Shown here: piece by piece, positions 25,919 to 33,801 of the stretch
Numbering within the stretch: position 1 is the stretch's first letter
Layout: the number at the start of each line of letters is the position of its first letter
Source of the DNA: Microbispora hainanensis
GTDB taxonomy: Bacteria > Actinomycetota > Actinomycetes > Streptosporangiales > Streptosporangiaceae
Length of the DNA: 64,000 nucleotides
Reading direction: 5' to 3'
Assembly: GCF_036186745.1 (NCBI RefSeq)
Contig: NZ_CP108086.1
Span: 310,001-374,000 of the forward strand
Position numbers and translations under genes: made by a program
The notes under the pieces: model-generated
Told to the model about the DNA's origin: nothing
Database searches by the model: none
What the model saw: only the letters and a program-made list of their open reading frames with translations

Positions 25919-28900
25919 ATGAGCCCCCCGACGAGCCCGGTGACGTTCCGGGTCCTCGGACCGGTGGGGGCGCACGACGGCACCCACGAGCTCGATCTCG
26001 GCGGGCTGCGGCAGCGCGCGGTGCTGGCCCGCCTGCTCGTGGCGCGCGGCCAGGTCGTGCCCGTCGACACCCTGCTGTTCGACCTGTGGGACGACGACGC
26101 CGCGAAGGGCGCCCAGTCGGGGTTACAGGTCTACATCTCCCGGCTGCGCCGCGTGCTGGAGCCCAACCGGCCGCGCGGCGGGCCCAACCGCCTGCTCGTG
26201 ACCGTCGCGTCGGGATACGCCCTGCGCGCCGCGCCGGAGCAGGTGGACGCGCTGCGCTTCGAGGCGATGGTCCGCTCGGCCGGGGAGCGGATGGACGACA
26301 GCCCCCAGGCCGCCCGGGCACGGCTCGACACCGCGCTCGCGCTGTGGGAGGGCACGCCTTACTCGGACTTCGCCGATCAGCCCTGGGCGGAGGCTGAGGT
26401 GGCGCGGCTCAGCGAGCTGCGCCTGGTGGCCAGGGAGCGGCACGCCGACGCCGGGCTGCGCATGGGCCTGCACGCCGAGACCGTGCCCGACCTCGAGGCG
26501 CTGACCACCCAGCACCCCCTGCGTGAGGAGGGCTGGCGGCTGCTCGCGCTCGGGCTCTACCGGTGCGGGCGGCAGGGCGACGCGCTCGCCGCGCTGCGCC
26601 GGGCCCGCACGATCCTGTCCGACGAGCTGGGCATCGACCCCGGGCCGGCGCTGCGGAAGCTGGAGTCGGACATCCTGTCGCAGGACCCCGGGCTCGACCT
26701 CGTGCTTCCCGCGCCCCGGCGGCCCGTGGAGATCTCCGCGACCTGGCCGCCCCGGCCGGTCGCCACCGGCGACGCCCCGCCGCTGGAGCCCGAGCCGTTC
26801 GTGGGCCGTGACGCCGAGCTGGCCGCGCTCACCGCCGCCGCGCCCCGCGCCCAGGCTGGCCGGTTCACCGTCGCGGTGGTCAGCGGCGACCCCGGTGCGG
26901 GAAAGACGACGCTGGTGCGGCGGCTGTTCGAACGCCTGGAGGGCGACGGCTGGATCGGGGCGACCGGAGGCTGCCCTGACAGCACGGCGACCCCGCCCGG
27001 CTGGGCCTGGGTCGAGGTGCTGCGCGGCCTGGTCGCGCGCAGGGGCGCGGGCGAGTACGCCGCGCTGCTGGCGCCGCTGCTCGACGACACCGCCCCCGAC
27101 ATCGCCGACGACGAGGCGGCGGGCAGTTTCCGGCTGCACCGGGCCGTCGGCGGCTACCTGTCGGCCGTGGCGCGCGAGGCCCCGCTGCTGATCCTCCTGG
27201 AAGACCTGCACTGGGCCGACGACCAGACGCTCGCGCTGCTGCGCGCGCTGCCCAGCCTGCTCGCGGCCAGCCGCGTGCTCGTCGTGGTGACCTGCCGCGA
27301 CGGCGAGCTGAACGACCAGCAGCAGGACGTGCTGGCCGCGCTGGCCCGGCTCGATCCCGTACGCGTCGGGCTCGGCGGCCTCGACGACGCCGCGGTCGCG
27401 GAGCTCGTGCGGGCGACCTGCGTGCACGAGGTGGACGACGAGGTCGTCAGCACGATCGTCGAGCGGGCCGGGGGCAACCCGTTCTTCGTCAAGGAGACGG
27501 CCCGGCTGTTCGAGGCCGAGGCCGACATCTCCGAGGTGCCGTCGGGCGTGCGCGACGTGCTGCGGCGGCGGATCGCCCGGCTGCCCGAGCGGGCCCAGCA
27601 GGTGTTGCTGCAGGCCGCCGTGATCGGCCGCGACGTGGACGTGGACGTCCTGGTCGACGTCTCGGGCGACGAGGACGCCGTGGTGGACGCGGTCGAGGCG
27701 GCCCTGCTCGCCGGGCTGGTGACCGAGCCGGGCCCCGGCCTGCTCAGGTTCGACCACGACCTGGTCAGGGACACGATCTATTCGGACGCCTCCCGGCTGC
27801 GCCGTTCGCGGCTGCACGCCGCGGTCGCCTCGGTGATCGAGCAGCGCAGCCCGAACGACGTGGCGGCGCTGGCCCACCACTACGACGCGGCGGGCACGGT
27901 GGAGACGGCCGCGAAGGCCGTACGGTATGCCGGTCTGGCGGCCGAGCAGGCCGAGCGCAGGTTCGCCCACCGGGAGGCCGCGACGCTCTGGCAGCAGGCC
28001 ATCGCCGCCTTCGACCGTGCTCACGCGGGCCGGGGACCGGCGCGTGACCGGCTGGAGCTGCAGCTGCGGCTGATCAGGGCGCTGGCGCTGTGCGGGGACA
28101 TGACCGCCGCCCGTGCGCATCGGGGTGAGGCGATGTCGGTCGCGCTGCCCCTCGGCGATCTGGAGCTGACCGCCCGGGTCGCGGCGGCGCTCGCGGTGCC
28201 GCACAAGGGCATCGCCCGCGACTTCACCCGTACGGCCTGGGAGATCGTCGACGTCACCGAGAAGGCGCTCGTCGAGCTGCCGGAGGGCGAGCAGTCGCTG
28301 CGGGCCAGCCTGCTCGCGACGCTGGCCCTGGAGCTGGAGGGATCGGCCACCGAGCGCGGCTACCAGGCGTCGCTGGAGGCCGAGGAGCTGGCCAGGTCGA
28401 GCGGCGACCCCGCGCTGCTGGCGATGGCGCTGAGCGGGCGGCTGCGGCAGTCCTACACGCTGACGCAGGTGGACGAGCGCGAGACCATCGGCCGTGAGCT
28501 GCTGCGGGTCGGGGCCGAGTCGGGCCAGATCGCGGTGCAGACGCTGGCGCACCTCGTGTTGCTGGAGTGCGCGGCGGCCCGGGGCGACTTCGCCGAGGCC
28601 GACGAGCACCTCGCGCAGGCCGAGCGCCTCGGGCGGCAGTACGCCCTGCCCGCCCCGGCGGCGGTCGGCGCGTGGTACGCCGGGCAGCGGCTGATGATCA
28701 CCGGTGACTACGCCGGGGCCGAGCGGGCCTACCGCAACGCGGCGCGGCTGACCGCGCGGGCCGGCATGCTCGAAGGCCGCCAGGACCTGCCGCTGATCGC
28801 CACGTTCTGCCTCCACCTGGTGGACGGGCGGGCCGCCGAGATGGCCGAGCCGCTGGGCGAGGCGCACCAGCGCGGCGCGAAGTGGACGCTCGACGCCTAC

Positions 28901-29266
28901 GCCGTGGCGCTCGCCTCGGCCGGGCACATCAGGGACGCACAGGTGGTGGCCGCGAGCCGGGAACCGGTCCGCACCGACTTCCTCTACGAGCTCGCGCTCA
29001 TCTGGCGGGCCCTCGCCGGGATGCTGCTGGACGACGAGGGCCGGATGCGGGAGGCGTACGAGAAGCTCGCGCCGTTCCGCGACCGCATCGCCGGGGCCGG
29101 CACCGGTGTGGTCGCCCTGTGGCCGGTGGCGAAGACGCTCGGCGACCTCGCCGTACGGCTCGGCCTGCCGGCCCGCGACCACTACGAGAAGGCGCTGGCC
29201 GTGGCCGAGCGGGTGGGCGTGCCCCGCTGGGTCGCCGAGGCCCGCGGGGCGCTCGCGAACAGGTGA
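25919..29266 (+). CDS. Large SARP-family regulator with AAA and TPR domains
   Basis: A 1115-residue transcriptional regulator of the AfsR/SARP kind. An OmpR-type winged helix (about residues 8-95, FRVLGPVGAHDGTHELDLGG) and a BTAD domain (about 100-250, ending with the usual ILSDELGIDPGPALRKLE) come first. A STAND-type ATPase follows, with Walker A GDPGAGKTTLVRR near residue 322 and Walker B LLILLEDLHWADD near 424, then a long TPR-rich helical region to the end. ATG 25919 has GGAGGAA 7 nt upstream. SARPs generally activate secondary-metabolite genes, but no biosynthetic cluster is adjacent, so the targets are elsewhere or the role is broader. Confidence 0.92.
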   Translation: MSPPTSPVTFRVLGPVGAHDGTHELDLGGLRQRAVLARLLVARGQVVPVDTLLFDLWDDDAAKGAQSGLQVYISRLRRVLEPNRPRGGPNRLLVTVASGYALRAAPEQVDALRFEAMVRSAGERMDDSPQAARARLDTALALWEGTPYSDFADQPWAEAEVARLSELRLVARERHADAGLRMGLHAETVPDLEALTTQHPLREEGWRLLALGLYRCGRQGDALAALRRARTILSDELGIDPGPALRKLESDILSQDPGLDLVLPAPRRPVEISATWPPRPVATGDAPPLEPEPFVGRDAELAALTAAAPRAQAGRFTVAVVSGDPGAGKTTLVRRLFERLEGDGWIGATGGCPDSTATPPGWAWVEVLRGLVARRGAGEYAALLAPLLDDTAPDIADDEAAGSFRLHRAVGGYLSAVAREAPLLILLEDLHWADDQTLALLRALPSLLAASRVLVVVTCRDGELNDQQQDVLAALARLDPVRVGLGGLDDAAVAELVRATCVHEVDDEVVSTIVERAGGNPFFVKETARLFEAEADISEVPSGVRDVLRRRIARLPERAQQVLLQAAVIGRDVDVDVLVDVSGDEDAVVDAVEAALLAGLVTEPGPGLLRFDHDLVRDTIYSDASRLRRSRLHAAVASVIEQRSPNDVAALAHHYDAAGTVETAAKAVRYAGLAAEQAERRFAHREAATLWQQAIAAFDRAHAGRGPARDRLELQLRLIRALALCGDMTAARAHRGEAMSVALPLGDLELTARVAAALAVPHKGIARDFTRTAWEIVDVTEKALVELPEGEQSLRASLLATLALELEGSATERGYQASLEAEELARSSGDPALLAMALSGRLRQSYTLTQVDERETIGRELLRVGAESGQIAVQTLAHLVLLECAAARGDFAEADEHLAQAERLGRQYALPAPAAVGAWYAGQRLMITGDYAGAERAYRNAARLTARAGMLEGRQDLPLIATFCLHLVDGRAAEMAEPLGEAHQRGAKWTLDAYAVALASAGHIRDAQVVAASREPVRTDFLYELALIWRALAGMLLDDEGRMREAYEKLAPFRDRIAGAGTGVVALWPVAKTLGDLAVRLGLPARDHYEKALAVAERVGVPRWVAEARGALANR

Positions 29267-29471
29267 GCGGGCGGGCGAGCGGGCGGGCAGGGAGCAGAGG
29301 GGCGGAGTTCGCAAAGGCCCCTGTCGCATCACGAACCCGTCGCCTCTCGTGCCCTCAGGTGTACATAGGACGAATTGATCGCCGGTTGACATTCGCTTGC
29401 AATCGGCGCGAGCCGGGACGCTAAGGTGAGGCTGGCCTGATGACTGCCCCCATGACCGGCGGTGAGAGCAC

Positions 29472-30008
29472 GTGAGGATCCCTGACCCCACGGCCGCCTC
29501 CGTGTTCGGCCTTCCTCTGTGGCTGGTCGTCGCGGTCGGCGCGGTCGCCCTTTTCGGCGCGTTCCAGGTGTACTACTGGGTCGGCCGCCGGCTCGGCGAG
29601 GCGCTCTACCGCTCCCGGGTGGGCCGCAGGATCGGCCGGGAGCGGATCGAACGCGTGGAGAACGTCGTGCGCCGGTGGGGCGCGCTCGCCGTCTACGGCT
29701 GCTTCTGGGTGCCCGGCCTGCGGCACACGCTGCCGTGGGTCGCGGGGGCTCTTCGGGTGGACTACCGCTGGTATGTGACGGCCAGCGCGCTCGGCTGCCT
29801 GACCTGGGTGCCGGTGACCTCCTTCGGCCTCTATTCGCTCCTGTGGGCCTGGCTGTCGCTGGCGGCCCGCTCCCCCGTGCTGGCCGCCGCCGTCGTCGCC
29901 GTCATCGCCGTGGCCGTCGCCCTCCTCGTACGGCGCCGCAGGAGGAGGGGCCGCGGCGGGGACGCGCCCGCCGCGCCCGAGGCCGTGCGATCATGTCGGG
30001 ATGCGTAA
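29472..30008 (+). CDS. DedA-family membrane protein, variant
   Basis: A 178-residue integral membrane protein related to DedA/SNARE-associated proteins, which include undecaprenyl-phosphate and phospholipid translocases. The central motif reads CFWVPGLRHTLPWVAGALRV; the canonical form begins with Arg-Phe, so the first conserved arginine is replaced here. It is also shorter than usual (about 200-220) at the N-terminus. The tail is strongly basic (RRRRRRGRGGD). GTG start with GGTGAGAG before it. The stop overlaps the start of the carboxypeptidase gene by 8 bp, which fits an envelope-related pair. Confidence 0.75.
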   Translation: MRIPDPTAASVFGLPLWLVVAVGAVALFGAFQVYYWVGRRLGEALYRSRVGRRIGRERIERVENVVRRWGALAVYGCFWVPGLRHTLPWVAGALRVDYRWYVTASALGCLTWVPVTSFGLYSLLWAWLSLAARSPVLAAAVVAVIAVAVALLVRRRRRRGRGGDAPAAPEAVRSCRDA

Positions 30009-30972
30009 CGGGGTACTCATCGCGCTGGCCGCCGCCCTCGTCACGGCGGGGGCCGCGACAGGGCTCACGGCGGCGCCCGCTCAGGCAGGGCCCGCTCAGG
30101 CAGGGCCCGCTCAGGCAGGGCCCGCTCAGGCCGCGGAGAAGCCGTCGGTCACCGCCAGGGAGGCCTACCTGGTGGACATCACGGACGGAGCGCATGGAGC
30201 GCACGGAACGGTCCAGTTCGCCAAGCGCGAGACGCGCCGGGTGCCGATAGCGAGCCTGACCAAGGTCATGACCGCCTACGTGGTGCGGCGGCAGGCCCGC
30301 CTCGACGATGTGGTGACCATCAAGCAGGCCGACGTACGGCACGCGGTGGCCGGCGGGGCCACGACGGCGGGCCTGCGGGCGGGCGAGCGGCTCACCGTGC
30401 GCGACCTGCTCTACGGGCTCATGCTCCCCTCGGGAGCCGACGCCGCGCACGCCCTGGCCGAGAAGTACGGCCCGGGGACGGCGAAGTTCGTCGCCAAGAT
30501 GAACGCCGCGGCCCGGCGTCTCGGGCTGCGCGACACCCGCTACGCCAACCCCGACGGGCTGCCCTCGAAGGCGTACTCCACCGCCCGCGACCAGGCGACG
30601 CTGGCCGCCGCGGTGCTGCGCGACCCCGTGATCGCGACCGTCGCCAAGACGCCCAAGCGGGTGGTCGGGAAGTCGGCCCACCACCGGGCGCACGTGTGGC
30701 GCAACACCAACGACCTGCTGCGCGACGGCGCGGTGGGGCTGAAGACCGGCTTCACCAACCAGGCCGGCTACTGCCTGTCGTTCGCCGCCGTCCGCGACGG
30801 GCGCACGTACGTCGGGGTCGTGCTGGGCGAGCGCAGCGACAGGGCCAGGTTCGCGACGGCGCGCAGGCTGCTCGACTGGGCTGCCGAAGGGGTCGCTGAA
30901 GGGGCTGGCGGAGGGGCCGCGGGAGGGCCTGGCGGAGAGGTCATGGAAGGGGCCGGGGTCATTCTCTCCTGA
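30001..30972 (+). CDS. D-alanyl-D-alanine carboxypeptidase (S11)
   Basis: An exported low-molecular-weight penicillin-binding protein that trims the terminal D-Ala of peptidoglycan stem peptides. The signal peptide is followed by a run of AQAGP repeats (15-bp DNA repeat at 30075-30130). Catalytic motifs are present: SLTK (SxxK, in PIASLTKVMTAYV), SGAD (in MLPSGADAAHAL, the SxN-type position) and KTG (in LKTGFTNQAG). The product is 323 residues, ending in a Gly-rich tail without an obvious membrane anchor, so it may be loosely attached or soluble. It overlaps the DedA gene upstream by 8 bp and the convergent methyltransferase gene by 14 bp. Confidence 0.9.
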   Translation: MRNGVLIALAAALVTAGAATGLTAAPAQAGPAQAGPAQAGPAQAAEKPSVTAREAYLVDITDGAHGAHGTVQFAKRETRRVPIASLTKVMTAYVVRRQARLDDVVTIKQADVRHAVAGGATTAGLRAGERLTVRDLLYGLMLPSGADAAHALAEKYGPGTAKFVAKMNAAARRLGLRDTRYANPDGLPSKAYSTARDQATLAAAVLRDPVIATVAKTPKRVVGKSAHHRAHVWRNTNDLLRDGAVGLKTGFTNQAGYCLSFAAVRDGRTYVGVVLGERSDRARFATARRLLDWAAEGVAEGAGGGAAGGPGGEVMEGAGVILS

Positions 30973-31768
30973 GCAGGCCGTGGCAGGCGATGGCCGCGGC
31001 GGCCACCACGTTCAGGGAGTCGACGCCGAGGTCCATCGCCCGTGCGCTCATCGGGATGCAGACGGGCTCGTCGGCCTCGTGCAGCCAGTGGGACGACAGC
31101 CCGTCGCCTTCCGAGCCGAGCATCAGCGCGACCCGGCCGGACAGCGGGGCCTTGTCCAGCGGCACGGCCGACTGGTCGGGCGTGAGCGCGAGCAGGCGGA
31201 AACCGGCCGCCCTGAGCTCCGCCAGGCCGCCGTGCCAGTCGGTCATCCGGGCGTACGGGATGGCGAACACCGCCCCCATCGACACCTTGACGGCGCGGCG
31301 ATAGAGGGGGTCGGCGCAGCGCGGCGACAGCACGATCCCGCCGACGCCGAGCGCCGCCGCGCAGCGGAAGATCGCCCCCACGTTGCCGTGGTCGACCAGG
31401 TCCTCCAGCACGAGGATCCTCGCCCCCGCGTCCGCGAGGAGCTCGCCGACCGAGGGAAGCGGGGTGCGCTCCATCGCGGCGAGCGCGCCGCGATGCACCT
31501 GGAAGCCGGTGATGCCCTCCATCACCCGGTCGGAGACCACATAGACGGTGGCGTCGCCGACGACGTCGGCCAGCGCGTCGAGCCACTTGGCCGTGGTCAG
31601 CACGGAACGCACCGGGTGGCCCGCGCCGATCGCCCGCCTGATGACCTTCTCGCCCTCGGCGACGAACAGCCCGCGCTCGCTCTCGACGCTCTTGCGCAGA
31701 TCGACGTCGCGCAGCCGGACGTAGTCCGACAGGCGCGGATCCGCCGCGTCCTCCACCGGGATGACCAC
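30959..31768 (-). CDS. SpoU-family RNA 2'-O-methyltransferase
   Basis: A SPOUT-class, SAM-dependent methyltransferase of tRNA or 23S rRNA ribose. The N-terminal substrate-binding region (GLFVAEGEKVIRRAIGAGHP) is followed by the knotted catalytic domain: LVLEDLVDHGNVGAIFRCAA, the GSEGDG loop (LMLGSEGDGLSSHWL) and IPMSARAMDLGVDSLNVVAA. I chose the GTG at 31766-31768 (VVIPVEDAADPRLSDYVRLR), giving 269 residues; the frame is open much further upstream without resemblance to the family. It is divergent from the VWA gene. The exact target nucleotide is not predictable. Confidence 0.9.
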   Translation of the reverse strand: MVIPVEDAADPRLSDYVRLRDVDLRKSVESERGLFVAEGEKVIRRAIGAGHPVRSVLTTAKWLDALADVVGDATVYVVSDRVMEGITGFQVHRGALAAMERTPLPSVGELLADAGARILVLEDLVDHGNVGAIFRCAAALGVGGIVLSPRCADPLYRRAVKVSMGAVFAIPYARMTDWHGGLAELRAAGFRLLALTPDQSAVPLDKAPLSGRVALMLGSEGDGLSSHWLHEADEPVCIPMSARAMDLGVDSLNVVAAAAIACHGLLRRE

Positions 31769-31867
31769 GGCCCTCAGCGTACGGCCAGGCCGAACGCTCC
31801 CGCACACCCGCTCCGTACACCCAGTCTGTGCACCCTGGCACAAGATATGCCTTTTGCCAGTATCGTT

Positions 31868-31884
31868 CCGTAAACCTGTTACGG
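31868..31884. promoter_or_regulatory. Inverted repeat in the methyltransferase-VWA promoter region
   Basis: CCGTAA-N5-TTACGG, a perfect 6-bp inverted repeat, lies 26 bp before the VWA gene start in a relatively AT-rich stretch. It is a candidate operator; the regulator is unknown. Confidence 0.35.
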
Positions 31885-31909
31885 CCCGTCGATATCCGGA
31901 GAGAGCACC

Positions 31910-33667
31910 GTGGGCGGACGACACCGCACAGACGAACTCGATGGCGGCTTCGACCCCCGGTACGAGCCCCCGCCGCCACGGCGGCGCGCCGGGCGGGGGA
32001 CGGTGTTCGTCCCGCTGGCCGGAGCGGTCGCCCTCGCCGTCCTCCTCGGCGTCGCCGCCTACGTGGTGGTGAACAAGAGCCCGGGCTGCGCCGGAGAGAA
32101 GGTCGAACTCTCGGTCGTCGCCGCGCCCGACATCGAGCCCGCCGTCCAGAAGATCGCCACGAAGTTCGGCAAGTCGGGCAGGACCGTCGACGGCAGGTGC
32201 GTCGCCGTCACGGTCAAGGCCGCCGACTCGTCCGACGTCGCCAACGCGATGGCGGGCACCGGTCCCACCAACGGCAAGATCGACCCCGACCTGTGGATCC
32301 CCGACTCCAGCCTGTGGCTGAGCGGCGTCAAGAACGCGCCCGAACCCGCCGGGTACGCCGCGAGCACCCCCGTCGTGCTGGCCGCGTCCAAGACCGGCGC
32401 GGACAAGCTCCAGTCGGCCTTCAGCCCGAGCTGGACCGGCCTGATGAGCGCGGCCAACGCCGCCAACCCCGACGGCCTGGCGCGGAAGGTGCGCGTGCTC
32501 GCGCTCGACCCCACGCAGAACGCCGCCGGTCTCGGCGCGCTGCTGGCCGGGGCCGCCGTGCTCAAGCAGGGAGGCGGCAGCGAGGAGACGCTCGTCGGCG
32601 TGCTGCGCCAGTTGTCGGAGTCCACCGTCTCGACCCCCGACAGCATGTTCGCCACGCTGACCAAGGCCGCGGCCCGCATCCCCGTCGGCGTGACGTCCGA
32701 GCAGGCCGTGTGGTCCTACAACACGACGACGACCCCATCGAACCCGGCGGTCGCGCTCTATCCGGCCGAGGGCACGATCAGCCTCGACTACCCGATCATC
32801 GTCACGACGAAGGACGCCGCGACGCGCAAGGCCGCGCAGGCCCTCGCGACCGAGGTGACCTCGCCCAGCGGCAGGAAGACCGTGCAGGACTTCGGCTTCC
32901 GTGCACCGGACGGCAAGGGCGGCAGCCTGCTGAAGCCCGACAACGGCGTCAGCGCGAAGAAGCCGGCCGCGATCCCGCTGCCCGACTCCGCGACCGTCAC
33001 CCGCCTCGCGCAGGCGTGGCAGCAGATCAAGCTCGGCACCCGGCTGCTCGCCCTCATCGACATCTCCGGGACCATGGCGCTGCCCGCCGACAAGAGCGGC
33101 GTCAGCCGGATGCGCGCGATCACCGACCTCACCGTCGAGGGCCTGAAGCTGTTCCCCGACAAGGCCGAGATCGGCATCTGGGCCTTCTCCGACAACCTCC
33201 GCGGCCCGGGCGTCGACTGGAAGCCCGTCGTGCAGATCGGGCCGCTGGCCCAGCAGATCAACGGGGTGACCCGCCGCGACGTGATCATGAAGGCCCTGCG
33301 CCAGGCGAAGGCCATCCCCACGGGCAACACCGGCCTGAACGACACCCTGTGGGCCGCGTACCAGAAGATGACCAAGGAGTACGAGCCCGACAAGGTGAAC
33401 ACGATCCTGCTGTTCACCGACGGCGTCGGAAACGACGACCCGAACGGCGGCATCTCCAACACCGAGATCCTGCGCAAGCTGAAGGACGCCTACGACCCCA
33501 AGCGGCCGGTGAGCATCCTGATCATCTCGTTCAACACCCAGAAGGACGAGGACCGCACGCAGATGACCTCCATCGCCAAGGCGACCGGCGGCGCGGCCTA
33601 CTTCCCGCAGACGATCCTGGAGATCCGGAACATCTTCCTCAAGGGGATCGCCCGCAGACTCCAGTAA
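31910..33667 (+). CDS. Membrane-anchored binding-protein/VWA protein
   Basis: A 585-residue extracytoplasmic protein with one N-terminal membrane helix (about residues 31-54) after a Pro/Arg-rich cytoplasmic tail. The next ~300 residues resemble a periplasmic-type solute-binding domain (VELSVVAAPDIEPAVQKIA, DLWIPDSSLWLSG). A von Willebrand A domain follows from about residue 375 (LLALIDISGTMALP, then TILLFTDGVGNDDP). The metal-site motif reads D-I-S-G-T, so the last serine of DxSxS is threonine, a tolerated change. GTG start with GGAGAGAG upstream. VWA domains mediate metal-dependent protein contacts; the ligand or partner is unknown. Confidence 0.85.
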   Translation: MGGRHRTDELDGGFDPRYEPPPPRRRAGRGTVFVPLAGAVALAVLLGVAAYVVVNKSPGCAGEKVELSVVAAPDIEPAVQKIATKFGKSGRTVDGRCVAVTVKAADSSDVANAMAGTGPTNGKIDPDLWIPDSSLWLSGVKNAPEPAGYAASTPVVLAASKTGADKLQSAFSPSWTGLMSAANAANPDGLARKVRVLALDPTQNAAGLGALLAGAAVLKQGGGSEETLVGVLRQLSESTVSTPDSMFATLTKAAARIPVGVTSEQAVWSYNTTTTPSNPAVALYPAEGTISLDYPIIVTTKDAATRKAAQALATEVTSPSGRKTVQDFGFRAPDGKGGSLLKPDNGVSAKKPAAIPLPDSATVTRLAQAWQQIKLGTRLLALIDISGTMALPADKSGVSRMRAITDLTVEGLKLFPDKAEIGIWAFSDNLRGPGVDWKPVVQIGPLAQQINGVTRRDVIMKALRQAKAIPTGNTGLNDTLWAAYQKMTKEYEPDKVNTILLFTDGVGNDDPNGGISNTEILRKLKDAYDPKRPVSILIISFNTQKDEDRTQMTSIAKATGGAAYFPQTILEIRNIFLKGIARRLQ

Positions 33668-33801
33668 CAGCAGTCGCTGTTTTCGCAGGTCATACCCGTT
33701 GGGCATGGCCCCGCGACCCGTAAACGACGCCAGAGGGGACGGCGTCCCACTCGTGTGGGGACCGGCGAGACCAGGTTCCGTCACACGGGGAGGAATGTTC
33801 G

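Noticed and set aside
26123..29491. Minus-strand frame of 1122 codons opposite the SARP regulator
   Set aside because: It is a shadow of a high-GC coding strand: no domain, Arg/Gly/His-rich composition, and the plus-strand protein has clear conserved domains.
30959..33784. 941-codon minus-strand frame ending in the SpoU methyltransferase
   Set aside because: Only the last 269 codons match the family. The rest lies antisense to the VWA gene.
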